Assembly: GCA_030789695.1 (NCBI GenBank)
Contig: CM061134.1
Coordinates: 66,749,486 to 66,813,485 of the forward strand
Length of the DNA: 64,000 bases
Direction of reading: 5' to 3'
Source of the DNA: Scilla litardierei
Taxonomy: Eukaryota > Streptophyta > Magnoliopsida > Asparagales > Asparagaceae
Positions 34,800-47,329 of the stretch are shown one piece after another. The notes beneath the pieces were generated by a model. It was not told the DNA's origin. It searched no databases and saw only the letters and a program-made list of their open reading frames with translations. The position numbers and the translations under genes are program-made. How positions within the stretch are numbered: position 1 is the first letter of the stretch; each line of letters begins with the position of its first letter.

Positions 34800-35690
34800 A
34801 AATGAACAACTATTATGACATCGCCATTTGGGTTATGTTCTTTTTAAGCACTTATATAAGTTAGCTAAGCATGATCTTGTCAAAGTTTTCCAAAAATTGC
34901 TTTTAGGAAGAAAAAATTTTGTGACTCATGTCAAGGAGGTAAACTTAGTAAATCATCTTTCAAACTTAAAGAAGACATAACTTCTAAGAGGCCCCTAGAA
35001 TTACTTCATCTAGAACTATTTGGGCCAACTAGAACCGCTTCTTTAGGTAATGCTCATTATGGATTAGTTGTCGTTGACGACTTCTTTAGATTTACTTGGG
35101 TCTCATTTTTTACTAATAAGAATGAAGCCTTTGAAGAGTTTACGGTATTTGCAAAGAAGATTCAAAATTTCTTAGGATCCACCATTATCACTATTTGTAG
35201 TGATCATAGAGGAGAATTTGAGAATGAGTCTTTTACAAAGTTTTTTGATGACACATGGGATAACTCACAATTTTTCTTTTCCTTGCGCACCACCACAAAA
35301 TGGTGTTTATTGAGAGAGAGAGAGAGAGAATAGGATCATAATTGAGTGTGCATGTACCATGCTCCATGATAGTCATCTTGGACTACAATTTTGAGCTGAG
35401 GCTGTGCACACGGCATGTTATGTGCTTAATAGGATCCTAGTGACACCGAACGAACAAAACTTGCTTTGAGCTATTTTATGACAAAAAGCCTCAAGTTAAA
35501 TATTTTTGTGTTTTTGGTTCTAAAGGTTTTATCAAGAAAACCTTTGGTACCTTAGATAAATTTGAGCCAAGATTCGATGAAGGACTTTTGTTGGATATTC
35601 CACACGTAGCAAAGCCTACCTGATATACAACAAATCCTCTTTAACGATCGAGGAATCACTACACGTATCATTTTATGAAGATTTTAATTT
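34800..35690 (+). pseudogene. Copia 2 integrase, broken
   Basis: Matches copia 1 integrase: LELLHLELFGP (first catalytic Asp now Glu), ICSDHRGEFENES, a frameshift near 35255, an (AG)n expansion near 35313, and KTFGTLDKFEPRFDEG at the C-terminal part. Non-functional. Confidence 0.65.
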
Positions 35691-35697
35691 CCCTCAT

Positions 35698-36792
35698 GTG
35701 ATTGATGATAGTGTTGATGTTTTATGTGATTCTCTTAGTAATTTAAAGATTAATAATTCTATTATTGAGACTAACACTACTAATGAGATTGTTGAAGATG
35801 TTCCAAGTGATGCAATGGTTCCCAAAGCTTACCCAACCGTTCGCAATCATCCCCATGACCAAATTATTGGAGATATTGGTGTGGGTGTTAGAACGAGGTC
35901 AAGAATTGAAGAATTCTCTCATTGCGCATTCTTCTCTACCATTGATCCACAGAACATCCAAGAAGCATGTGAGGATAGCTATTGGATAGTGGCACTGGAA
36001 GAACTCATGCAATTCGAGAGAAATGAAGTTTAGGAGCTCGTTCCGCTTTCAAGTGGTCACCAAGTGATTGGGACCAAGTAGATCTTCAAGAACAAGACCG
36101 ATGAGAATGAGTTCATCACAATGAACAAATCAAGGTTAGTAGCTCAAGGCTACCGACAAGAAGAAGGTATTGATTTCGAGGAATCTTTTGCCCCGTAGCT
36201 AGATTAGAAGCTATTAGATTGCTTTTATGTTTTGCATCTCATAAGAATTTTAAACTATTTCAAATGGATGTCAAAAGTGCATTTTTAAATGGTATAGTTA
36301 ATGAAGAAGTGTATTTTTATCAACCACCCGGTTTAATGCATGAAAAATTTTCAAACCATATTTTCAAACTTAAGAAAGCGTTATATTGGTTGAGACAAGC
36401 TCCTAGAGCTTGGTATGATCGACTCAAAAACTTTCTTTTGGATATAAGTTTTAAAATGGGTGAAGTTGATTCAACACTTTTTATTAAGGATTATGAAAAT
36501 GACATCTTATTGATTCAATTTTATGTAGACAATATTATATTTGGATATAGTAAATTTAATCTTTGCCAAGAATTTTCTAAGTCTATGAAAGTTTAATTCG
36601 ATATGAGCCATATGGCTGAGCTCAGCTATTTCCTTGGACTGCAAATTCAGCAAATGAATGTGTGACTTTCATACATCAAACCATGTACACATGGGAGCTT
36701 ATCAAGCGATTCGATATGGAATCGTCTTCAAGCAAAAGGACCCCATGAGTACGACAACCCATCTACACAAGGATGAGAACGGAAAATATGTA
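35698..36792 (+). pseudogene. Copia 2 RT, catalytic motif YVDN
   Basis: Begins MIDDSVDVLCDSLSN as in copia 1. The frame 36219-36596 encodes FKLFQMDVKSAFLNG, LRQAPRAWYDRLKNF and FYVDNIIFGYS: the second catalytic Asp is Asn (codon 36531-36533). Stops at 36031, 36080 and 36594. Element D interrupts at 36793. Confidence 0.75.
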
Positions 36793-38711
36793 TGACGTGT
36801 GTTCTTATTTCACCTTTTGCACACGCTCTTCATCGTGTTTCCATATGTGTTTCATCTCATTCCATGTTGGAATATCATATTTTGGTTCATATTGACTATT
36901 GGGTGTATTGTTTGTATTTCAGATAAATGTCGGTATTTCGGTGTCTTCTGGATTCAACCTTGCATGTCGGGACCAAAGCGTGCTTATATGGCAAAGATCC
37001 GATCGCCAAAGATAAGGCGTTGATGTTTTGGAGCTTCACCTGATCGTGTGGATGAGCCACCCGACCGGGTCGTATCATGGTATCAGTCATGCGCTCCACC
37101 CGGGTAACACACTGCGCCACCCTATTGGGTGAATGATCGGGTGGTGAGGAGATAGAGTGGCATTTATGGAGGAGCTTCCCACCCGATCGGGTCATCTCCT
37201 CGGGTCATTTTGGGGAAGAACTCACCCGACCGGTTGACACTTCAACCGATCGGGTGGTCTTTTCTTCCCCTTTTATGCACTGTGCTGTATTCATTGAAGA
37301 TCTGCTATCATTCCAGTGGGATTTTGGGTGATCTCTTATTTTTCTACATCGGCATCGTCAGCATCTTTCCAACGATAGGTAGCATGCCCAAATCCGATTT
37401 TTCTACTTTTTCTGAAATTTTCTGAGCGCAGCTGTGTGTTGAAATCCTGGGCTGTTTGGAATCTGATTCCCACCTGATCGGGTGGGCTCTCCACCCGACC
37501 GGGTGAGCCTATTTTCAGCAGTTCATTGTCCCTGTTTGGTTCCACCTGATCGGGTGAACTTCCACCCGATCGGGTGGCACTTTTTAAGCAGTTTTAGTGG
37601 ATATTTGTACCCGAACTGTTAGGGTTTTGTGTGGGCATATAAATATGAGATGTTGGACGACTTGTAAGGGGTTCCCCTCTATTTTCCAAGAGCTTTCAGC
37701 CCCTTTCATGGGAACCTTAGATTAGTTTAGATTAGGGTTTCTTTTTCAATAAATCTTGTAATGGATTGATGGATTCTAATGCAAGATAAGTATTTCTTTT
37801 CTTATTTCTAGTGCTTTATGTTATTTTCATTATGCTTAAGGATGAATGTTTGTTTGCATTTATTATTGCTTGCTATCATGCTCTTCATCATTGAGTAGTT
37901 CTTGATGAACCCTAATATGGGTTAGAGTAGGATTGATGCTTGGGATATTTCATTTGACTTGATTGCATGACAAGTGTTTGATGTAATGTGTCAATGTGGA
38001 TGTCTAGCAATCTGAGACCAACCAGTATGGCAACACACTAGATGGAGTTGGGGGTTGAGCTCTGGATGCTTGTCCCGTCAAGATCCGCTTTGATGTATTG
38101 CTAGGAATCACATTCGACCTATTTGGCCATTAGGGTTACACTATGGCATTTCATTGTCATCGGTGGGAAAAAGACCGCCTTTGACCGTTGGGTCAAGAGG
38201 AATAAAACGAGAGTTTGATTCTCTAGCCGTAGCTCACGCCCTAGCGTTGACATTGAGTCCTTGCACGTGGAAACGGCTTGGAAAAAATGTTGGGAGCTAT
38301 CATTGTGGCCTTAATGCTCTCGGTTGCGGAGGGTGTTAGACATGGGAATGCCCACCGTCCGAAATCAGGTAGACCTAGCATATCATCCTGGACACCGACC
38401 GAAATATCGGGCCCACGAGGCACTATGTACTACCTTTTGGGGCAATGTCTCACCCTGGGTCGAGTCAAATACCAAGTGCCATGAGTGCTCTAGCCCGTGT
38501 TAGCATGGATTCATTTCTTGTCTTTTACATTTCTTTCCTTTATTTCTACACTACCCACTCATATCATCCGCGTAGCTCTCACACAACCTAGGCGAGGCTA
38601 GTAGCCTTCAAGCCATCCACCTCCCTGTGTTTGAGACACCCGCACCCTACACTAACCGTGCACTTGCGGTAAAACGACGTCGCACCCTAATCATAAACTG
38701 GGCGCTGGTCA
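36793..38711 (+). repeat. 5' LTR of element D
   Basis: TGACGTGTGTTC to GCGCTGGTCA. Differs from its partner by scattered substitutions and small indels, so older than the Tekay insertions. Confidence 0.9.
37058..37644 (+). promoter_or_regulatory. CACCCGATCGGGTG palindrome array and TATA box
   Basis: CACCCGATCGGGTG and CACCCGACCGGGTG variants lie from 37058 to 37577 (a clear one near 37564). TATAAAT follows at 37638-37644. The array also overlaps the right LTR equivalents at 42465-42975. Confidence 0.6.
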
Positions 38712-38717
38712 AGTTTT

Positions 38718-38735
38718 TGGCGCCGTTACCGGGGA
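38718..38735 (+). other. Primer binding site of element D (tRNA-Asp)
   Basis: TGGCGCCGTTACCGGGGA, one mismatch from the plant tRNA-Asp 3'-end complement, seven bases after the LTR. Confidence 0.85.
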
Positions 38736-38941
38736 GGTTTCGGTTTGATATTAGCTTAGCTTAGGTTCGTTAGACTACACATAAAAACAAAAAAAACAAA
38801 CACAAACACAAAAACAAAACAAATACAATAACCAAGAAATATTTCCCCCACCATCATATTATCTTTTTGTTATTCTCTTGTACTATTGACGATCCTCTCT
38901 AGTTTTCTTATTTTTGTTGTCTAGGTATCTTTGCTATTACC

Positions 38942-40242
38942 ATGTGGAGACCAAATTTCGATGCTCAGATAGGATGCTATGATTCTTATTCATTTGTGGT
39001 TTGTGATATTTGTGGGATGGCAGGACACGTGCATAATGATTGCCCATTTACGCTTGAGTGCCTCATTCTAAACAAAGTCCAAACATTTTCCCACAACCTT
39101 AGCCAAAACACCTCCCATCCATTTCCTCAACCTTATATCCATCCACCAACACAAGAAAAATCAAGCCTTGAGTCTCTCCTTGAAAGTAGCATTTTTAACC
39201 AAGGCCAAATATTGCAAACCTTTATGGTACCAATCACCGAGCCTACACCGAGGAGAGGGGATGGAGGAGAGGATATACTCACTTTCATGGTTGAGACCAC
39301 CATCCCATCGGCCACCCTAGACACATCTCATGCCGATGTCCCATTTTTCTCACGCAACCACTTGGATGACCAAGCATTATTTGTTGATGATTGGGAGGAT
39401 GGGGTGATTTCTCTAGGATCTATGGGAGAGACTTCTCATCTTGATTTGGATGCCCCATATGAGCCGTATGAGAGCACCGAGGAGAATACAGAGCTTATGC
39501 ATACCGACGAGGAGGATGTGCGTGAGGACGAGGACACCACGACCACATACAGTGGTCCACTCCACATCCACCTCCACAGCCATCTCTGTTGCTGCTTCTT
39601 CCTTGGTCTGTGGTCAATCATGATGATGTCATTCAGGACATCGGGCAGATGGTAGAGCATGAGCATATCGTCAAGGAGAATGTGCATGAGGGCTTGTATA
39701 CGATGGTCCACTTCATGGAGCCCGAGTCATATCTACCTCTATCGTCACTCTCCACTTCTTCTACGGCTGAGCATCTACTTGAGCATATTGCCCCTATTCA
39801 GGGAGATTTTCATACTCAGTCTCACTCCACTTTTGAGTCTCGCTTTTCACTACCTATTTCTTTAAACTCATATATTTTTGACACACCATATCTCTCGCGG
39901 GACACATGATCTACTTCCCTTGAGGTATGCTGCGGTGCGTCACCACCTGGAGAGCCACTTCTCATGGAGAGCAAGGATTTGGTCGTCACTAGCACAGAGG
40001 ATAGCGACCCATTCTCAGGGAGTATTCGTCATCCTTTTATTATTTTTCCATCTTATGATGACGATTATCTATGGGATACATTTATTTTGGAAAATGATTT
40101 CTTGCCATGGGCTAATGCACCTCATTCTTTGCAGGTTACAGGTGGACACCTACGAGGGATTCTTGGAGGTGCATTGCTTGGGTCCATTGGCACACGTGGC
40201 ACAGCGCTTGTGGCGGAGCCACATCAGGAGCAGTTACAGTAG
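38942..40242 (+). pseudogene. Element D gag-like ORF with one CCHC knuckle
   Basis: Starts MWRPNFDAQIGCYDSYSF; zinc knuckle CDICGMAGHVHNDC at residues 21-34 (39002-39043). Then an acidic, Ser/Thr-rich region (HLDDQALFVDDWEDG). The frame shifts near 39560-39590 and continues in another frame through 39909 (TGA) to 40242. The knuckle near the N-terminus, with no gag core before it, is unusual: normally it is C-terminal. Probably what remains of an Athila gag after loss of its core. May bind RNA. Confidence 0.5.
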
Positions 40243-42205
40243 CTACCTGCTCCACTCTAAATTTTGGATCCGCTTATGCTCAGGTGTATCCTAATCTAGC
40301 AGTGTAAATATTTACCGCTTTCTAGTTTAGATTAGAATAATCCCGTTTCCTCTCATTAGCAAGGAGAGCGTATCTAGGGTTTACTTTTGCATCATAATAA
40401 CCCATTATGTTGTGCCCTTCAATCATTTCACCCCCATCACCCTATCCTCGTTCTTTTGGATTTTTCTTGGCCCTGTTATCATTTTTCTCCATGAGACCCC
40501 TACCACCTCTAAAGGGTGGTGATGCATGTTTTGCCTATCGTTCACTCGCCCCTTTATCTTTTATGCCCAGTATCGTATTTTCATATCTTTTGGGCATAGC
40601 TTATTTTAGCTTGGGGGAGAGTATCACCCATACTCATTTTTGTTATTTTTGATGCATTTCCCCTCACATTTTATCTTTGCCCTCTCATGAGTGATCTTAT
40701 TGTATTGAGGGCAATGCAAGCTTTAGCTTGCGGGAGTTGCATTTCATGCATGTTTCCTTTATTTTCTTCTATTTTTCACCTTTTTCATGCATCAAAAAAA
40801 TTTTCTTTTCATTTCTTATGCATCATTCCCATCATGCATTTTTGTTTCTCCATTTCATTCTTGCCTCTTTCTTGAGATAAACCCTCAATGATATTTTGCC
40901 ACTCATGCTTCTCTTATCGCATTTATGCCCCATTTTCCATTACGCTATTTCTTTGATTATTCAATGCTCATATATGTGTTTTACCATCTTTTGGGTTAAT
41001 TTGCTATATTCCGAGATTGTTGGTTGTGATAATATTTAAGGCATACTTCTAGCTATATATAATATTTTAATATGCCACTCTATTTGAAATTCCTTGATTT
41101 TCACGCTTCATTTCCAAGAAACAGTTATTTTACCATTCGACCCCCGTGCTTCTAACTCTTGCATGAAATAATATATGTGTACTCTTATCGCATGTGTTAG
41201 CTACCTTTCAACGGGATTAGGATAACCACACCCTCATTCCGTGCTTTAATTCATGGACGATTTTCTTGCCATGCTTGGATTTCTCAAAAAATTCTTTTTT
41301 GTTTTACTTTGTACATTCCCCCTCGTCGTGCACTGTTCTCCCATTTGGGGGAGTGCACACATTTTATTTTCCAAAAAAAACATTACCCAAAAACCATTAG
41401 ATACCTAAAAACTACCCAAATAAACACTTCTGTACATATTTTTGTATAATGGTCCTTCGGGGTTCTTCGTAACCCGATGCCCTAAAGCCAGCTAGCATGG
41501 GATGCGTAGGCCGTCCTTGCATTTCATTGCGATTCTGCAAGTTTGCAAGACAAAAATATTAAAATCAAATCAAAAACAAAAAAAGCAAAAAAAAACTATG
41601 TATATATGCCACATTCTCCCCTTTTCCTTCGCTATCCACATCTCCTATATTTGAGAGCACCAATGTATATAGGGAAGACGAGAGTTTGTACAAAGTGATC
41701 TTTCCACATCTTCTCCATCTTCTTTTGAAAATACAAGCAACACAAGAGAGTGTTGCAAAAATAAAAAACAACAAGTGTGTGTGGTGATTCCTTACATCCT
41801 AGAGATTGATAGTTATTTCCATGATTCATATCTACTCTTTCTTACTGATTCATGCATGTATGGGTATCTCGTATTCATTGTTTGGAAGATTTGATATGAA
41901 TTTTGAGCTTCCTCATATTTGGCCATATTATCTACTATAACATGCTATGATAGCTATGCATTTGCTAATGTCACGCTTCTATCTTTTTTGTGCTCCATTG
42001 ACAAGAACCCATGATGATATATTATGAGATTGAATTCTTGATTTAGATTGTGATATGCTTTTTCCTTGTGCTTAATTGTGTTGGTGATTACATTTGTGGT
42101 TTGGAGAGGGTGATCAAGGATTCTTCGCTTTTCTTTCTCGCTCTTGCACCAAATCTTCATTCAACTCGTCTTCCTCGGGACGAGGAAGAGTTTATCTTGG
42201 GGGCT
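40243..42205 (+). other. Element D 3' noncoding region
   Basis: No gene. AGCTTGGGGGAG at 40608-40619, AGCTTGCGGGAG at 40725-40736, TTTGGGGGAG at 41344-41353, and CTTGGGGG at 42196-42203 just before the LTR. Very T-rich, with A-runs near 41360 and 41565. Confidence 0.6.
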
Positions 42206-44101
42206 TGACGCGTGTTCATATTTCACCTTTTGCACACGCTATTCATCGTGTTTTCATATGCGTTTCATCTCATTCTATTTTGTATATATATCACATTTTG
42301 GTTCATATTGACTATTGGGTGTATTGTTTGTATTTCAGGTAAATGTCGGCATTTCGGTGTTTTCTGCAGTCAACCTTGCATGTCGGGACCAAAGCATTCT
42401 TATACGGTAAAGATCTGATGGCCAAAGATGAGGAGTTGAAGTTTTGGAGCTTCACCCGGTCGTGTGGATGAGCCACCCGACCGGGTCGTATCATGGTATC
42501 AGTCATGCACTCCACCCGGGCAACACACTGCGCCACCCGATTGGGAGAATGAACGGATAGTGAAGAGATAGAGTGGCATTCATGGAGGAGCTCCCACCCG
42601 ATTGGGTCATCTCCTCAGGTCATTTTTGGGAAGAGCTCACCCAACCGGTTGACACTTCATCCGATCGGGTAGCCTTTTCTTCCCCTTTTGTGCAGTGCTG
42701 CTGCATTTATTGAAGATCTGCTATCATTCCAGTGGGAGTTTGGGTGATCTCTTATTTTTTTAGCATCAGCATCGTCGTCAGATTTCCAACGATAGGTCAT
42801 ATGCCCAAATTCGATTTTTCTACATTTTCTGAAATTTTTTGAGCGCGGCTGTGTGCTGAAATTCTGGGGTGTCTGGAATCTGATTACCACCCGATCGGGT
42901 GAGTCCATTTTCAGCAGTTCAGTGTCTCTGGTTGTTTCCACCTGATCGGATGAACTTTCACCCGATCGGGTGGCACTTTTTCAGCAGTTTTAGTGGGTAT
43001 TTGTACCCGAACTGTTAGGTTTTTGTGGGGGCCTATAAATATGAGATGTTGGACGACTTGTAAGGGGTTCCCCTCTATTTTCCAGGAGTTTTCAACCCGT
43101 TTCATGGGAGCCTTAGATTAGTTTTGATTAGGGTTTCTATTTCAATAAATCTTGTAATGGATTGATGGATTCTAATGCAAGATAAGTATTTATTTTCTTA
43201 TTTCCATTGCTTTGTGTTATGTTCATTGTGCTTGATGATGATTGTTTGTTTGCATTTATTATTGCTTGCTATCATGTTCTTCATCATTGAGTAGTTCTTG
43301 GTGAACCCTAATATGGGTTGGAGTAGGATTGATGCTTGAGATATTTCATTTGACTTGATTGCATGTCAAGTGTTTGATTTAATGTGTCAATATGTATGTC
43401 TAGGAATCTGAGACCAACCTGTATGGAAACACACTAGATGGAGTTGGGGGTTCGGCTCCGGATGCTTATCCCGTCCAGATCCGCTTTGATGTATTGCTAG
43501 GAATCACATTTGACCTATTTGGCCATTATGCTAGGGCGTTTCATTGTCATCGGCGGGAAAAAGACCGTCTTTGACCGTTGGGTCAAAAGGAAATAAAACC
43601 GGAGTTTGATTCTCTAGCCGTAGCTCACACCTTAGAGTTGACATTGAGTCCTTGCACGTGGGAACGGCTTGGACGAAATGTTGGGAGCTATCATTGTGGC
43701 CTTAATGCTCTCGATTCCGGAGGGTGTTGGACATGGGAATGCCCACCGTCCGAAACCGGGTAGACCTAGCGTATCATCCTGGGAACCGACCGGAATATCG
43801 GGCCCACTGGGCACTAGGTACCACCTTTTGGGGAATGTCTCACACTGGATCGAGTAGAATACCAAGGGTCATGAGTGCTCTAGCCCGTGTTAGCGGGGAT
43901 TCATTTCTTGTCTTTTACATTTCTTTCCTTTATTTCTACACTACCCACTCATATCATCTGCGTAGCTCTCACACAACCAAGGCGAGTCTAGTAGCCTTCA
44001 AGCCATCCACCTCCCTGTGTTCAATATACCCGCACCCTACACTAACCGTGCACTTGCGGTAAAATGACACCGCGCCCTAATCATAAATGTGGCGTCGGTC
44101 A
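42206..44101 (+). repeat. 3' LTR of element D
   Basis: TGACGCGTGTTC to CGTCGGTCA. Palindromes 42465-42975 and TATAAAT at 43034-43040 match the 5' LTR. Confidence 0.9.
42465..43040 (+). promoter_or_regulatory. Palindrome array and TATA box, element D 3' LTR
   Basis: CACCCGATCGGGTG-type words (clear near 42890 and 42960), then TATAAAT at 43034-43040. Confidence 0.55.
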
Positions 44102-44106
44102 ATGTA

Positions 44107-44782
44107 GACATTCGTTTATATCGAGGTATGATCGGTAGCTTACTCTATTTAACTGCCAGTATGCCCGATATCATGTTTTCCGTAAGCCTTTGTGCTAGAA
44201 ATCAAGCTAGACCTAAGGAGTCACACTTGATTGCAGTTAAACGAATTCTGTGTTACCTCAATCATTCACTAGATTATGGGTTACTTTAACCTAAATCTAG
44301 CACATATGAGTTAATCTCATATAGTGATGCCGAATTTGCTGGATGCAAATCCGATAGGAAGAGTTCTAGTGGCACTTGCCATTTTCTAGGAAATTCTCTA
44401 GTTTCTTGGTTCTCCAAGAAACAGAACTCAGTATCATTGTCCACGACTGAAGCGGAATATTTTGCCGCAGGTCTTGCATGTGCACAAGTTCTTTGGATGA
44501 GACACACTCTTAAGGACTATGGTGTCAATTGTGATACTTGCCCTATCATGATTGATAACCAAAGTGCTATATGTCTTTCCAAGAATCCAGTACATCACTC
44601 CCGTACCAAACACATAGATGTGAGACGCCATTTTATCAATGATCATGTAGCTAGGAAGGACATCATCTTAGAGTACATTGAAACCCAAACAAATCGCCGA
44701 CATCTTCACTAAACCTCTTAAAGACGATTCAATTGTGAGGTTGCGTGGAGAATTAGGGATTATGGGTGAATCTAAAATTTAG
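44107..44782 (+). pseudogene. Copia 2 RNase H
   Basis: Continues from RT after element D: LYRGMIGSLLYLTASMPDI, ISYSDAEFAGCKSDRKS (active-site Asp kept), SLSTTEAEYFAAGLA, RTKHIDVRRHFI. Stops at 44287 (TAA) and a frameshift near 44690. Less decayed than the copia 1 equivalent. Confidence 0.8.
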
Positions 44783-45061
44783 GAGTTCAACCTTCATATT
44801 GTATCATATTTGAACTCATGTCATCATTCTACTTCTCTTCTTTTGATAAATTATATGTTTCACATATATTTGTTTTAAGAGATGTATTTGAGTTTTTCGA
44901 TGATTTCGATTGTTTGGATTGATTTACGAAATTATTTTTTACGCGAATCTATTATATTTTGAGAATGTTAATTTGATTGGATTTGTGTTAGAGTATAGGT
45001 CCTAGGGTGAGTGTCTCTATCCTCTGGATTTTAACCTCATTGTGTATTTCTGGACCAGGAA

Positions 45062-45483
45062 AGACGACTGTCATTTCTTTAACAGTGGACTGCCCAACAC
45101 AATTTTATTAAACAGCAGACTGTATTTTTTGCACATACGACAGTTGAATATTTTACTTTCGACTGTCCCCGTAACATGCGACTGCAATTTGGTCATCAGG
45201 CGCCTATCCAAATTTTCAGAATTCTCTGTTTTTCATCATCAAATTTTTGATTGTCTGTCAGTCGACTGTTGTGTATGTTACAGTCGACTGTCTATACGAC
45301 AGGCGACTGTGTTTTACCCACCAGTCTACTGTTTGTCATCCTAAGCCAATATTTATCCCTTCAACCAGTTGACTGACGATTGTTCATCAGTCGACTGTCA
45401 AATGTTGTGGCGGTTCGTCAACTTGATCTGAGCCGTCAATTTTTCGATCCAACGGCCCAGATTTTTTTGACACCTCTTTATAT
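45062..45483 (+). promoter_or_regulatory. Internal CAGTCGACTG array before env-like ORF (copia 2)
   Basis: Same repeats as copia 1 at 17543-17880; a weaker TTTATAT lies near 45478. The env-like ATG is at 45729. Confidence 0.45.
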
Positions 45484-45728
45484 CTTCGAGAGTCGTCAAT
45501 TCGATCGTTTATTTTCTCTCTCATCCGATGAAAACTCCCTCTTCTTCCTCGCTTCGAAATCCTCTATAGCCGTCATTTCTCACTCTGATTCAAAGCTTCT
45601 CTCCTCCGTTATGTTGAGTTCTTGGTCGCTTGTCTCCCTCTCAGTCGTTCATCACCGTTTAGGTATCGTTCTCTCGTGTCGATTTATTCGTATGGTTTTT
45701 TCTTCCGCTCCTTTCGGTTGATTGCTCA

Positions 45729-45790
45729 ATGGCACCCAAGACCAAGGGGAAGGCTATTGCTCCTAAACGTACTAGGATCTCTAAGCCAAT
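45729..45790 (+). pseudogene. Copia 2 env-like ORF, truncated by Tekay(-)
   Basis: MAPKTKGKAIAPKRTRISK matches the copia 1 env-like start, then the minus-strand Tekay LTR begins at 45791. Confidence 0.7.
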
Positions 45791-46136
45791 TGTCACGCCC
45801 CGCTTCCCAAAAATGTGGAGGCGAGACGTGAGAAGGTCCGCTCAGACTTGAAGCTACAAAGCTGTAAGTCTGATAAGCGTCAATCAACTTTAACTGCAGG
45901 TCCTTGCAACACGAAACGAAAAAAAGATGATAATAAGGAAATGAGATGAAAGATAAATCTCAAAATATCCATAATAATAAATTCCAACATCGCAGAAAAA
46001 CCACCAGGCTAAAAGAAAAGAGTCTAAAAGAGGTCCCAGCATGGCCAACAAAAGTACAAAGTACAAAAGCAAAGTATTGGTGCTATGCACCGGCAACTAA
46101 CCAGCAACCTAAAGCAAAAGCAACTAAAATCAGTCT

Positions 46137-46244
46137 CTAAGACTGGTCTCCGGTGTCCACCAACTCCTCGTCAAACGTAGGCTCCGGTTCAGCGTCAGCA
46201 AACACCTTGTCCTCAGCTACGGTCTCTGGCTCAGGGTATAACAT
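46137..46244 (-). CDS. LTR micro-ORF, Tekay(-) copy
   Basis: 35 residues: MLYPEPE, AEDKVFADAE, VDTGDQS end. Same length and 24 identical residues versus Tekay-1, despite LTR divergence on either side. Intact. Confidence 0.6.
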   Translation of the reverse strand: MLYPEPETVAEDKVFADAEPEPTFDEELVDTGDQS

Positions 46245-47329
46245 GTGACACCCAAAAGATCAAGGGACACATATCAACAAGTATACAAGAGACTTGTGCA
46301 AGGAAACTAAAAGTAAAGTGAACAACCTAGCAGTTCTAGCATGATGCAATGACATGGCAGTTATAACATGAGTGCAACAAGCAAGTAAAGTAAAGTAAAG
46401 TAAAGTACGAGCATGGCATTTAAATCATGGCATGGATGTCAAGTATTGCAATAAACATTCACAAGGACAAGTACAGGTAAAGTAAGCACGTCGTGCACAG
46501 AGATTACGCCTTTTGGCTAGAGTGGCTACGCGGGCCAACTCCTAAGCTCAAGTGATCGCTTATCCCTACCCCTACACGTGTGTATGGACTGGCTTCCATC
46601 TTCTGGATCACGAGCCAGGAAGTGTTTTATCACGATGGCATAGGGGTGCACCTAGCCGGACAAGGAAGTACAAGTATTGTAGCGTGTACTACGAATGCAA
46701 CAATCAACTTGGATGACATGTAGAATGCAATGCATGGCAGTTAAAAGTGCATACAGATAAGGAATTTAAACGTGACAGATATCAATGCATGCATGACATG
46801 GCAGGGTGACGGGTCTAGCTTCGTTGTCAAGCTAGATCCCAAAGTTGCGTCTAGACAGCTATCATTTCACTGTCTAGTCTCTTTTACGCTAAAAACAAGG
46901 AAGTGGCCTAAAAACATGGCCCTACACAAGAGTTGGCAAGTTTCACTTGCCTGCAAGTACAACGTCTAAGAACACCGTCCAACGAGTCCAAAGTCACAAT
47001 TATCCTACGTGCACAAGTCCACCGGCCTACATCCGTTTTATTAATCTTGATTAGTGAATTCTAAAACATTTAAAATACTTTTAAAACATTGATTTTATTC
47101 TTGATTAACATGCAATATGTTGGGGGTCCTAGGGGTGCAAAGCGTTACCTCAACACGACGCGAAAGCTACACTTGCGTCGGGTAGCGACGCCAAGGGTTG
47201 GAATAAAGAACGCACTCCAAGTCCAGATTCCAATATAGATTCCTCGCTCGAATAATCAGATCAGCAACTAGAGCAACAAACCAAGATTCCAAAGCTTGCA
47301 CGTTCGACGATGGGCTACGACGTATCGCA

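Larger units (their letters stand above)
36793..44101 (+). mobile_element. Athila-related non-autonomous element D, complete, TSD ATGTA
   Basis: 7309 bp. LTRs 36793-38711 and 42206-44101 (1919 and 1896 bp), both TGACG...GGTCA. TSD ATGTA at 36788-36792 and 44102-44106 inside copia 2; removing one copy restores the copia sequence seen at 16577-16600. tRNA-Asp-type PBS, a CCHC-bearing ORF, a long 3' noncoding region with CTTGGGGG words, and no RT or integrase. Confidence 0.92.
22492..45790 (+). mobile_element. SIRE/Maximus element copia 2, split by three insertions
   Basis: Pieces: 22492-24635 (PBS, gag), 34094-36792 (gag tail, protease, integrase, RT), 44102-45790 (RNase H, spacer, env-like start). 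They are separated by Tekay-1 (TSD CATAT), element D (TSD ATGTA) and the minus-strand Tekay. Joined end to end they align by eye with copia 1 throughout. The rest of env and the 3' LTR are outside the window. Confidence 0.85.

Noticed and set aside
38278..43857. Small ORF repeated in both LTRs of element D (38278-38484 and 43669-43857)
   Set aside because: Similarity is just that of the two LTRs; the C-terminal end is frameshifted and no diverged copy is available to test constraint.
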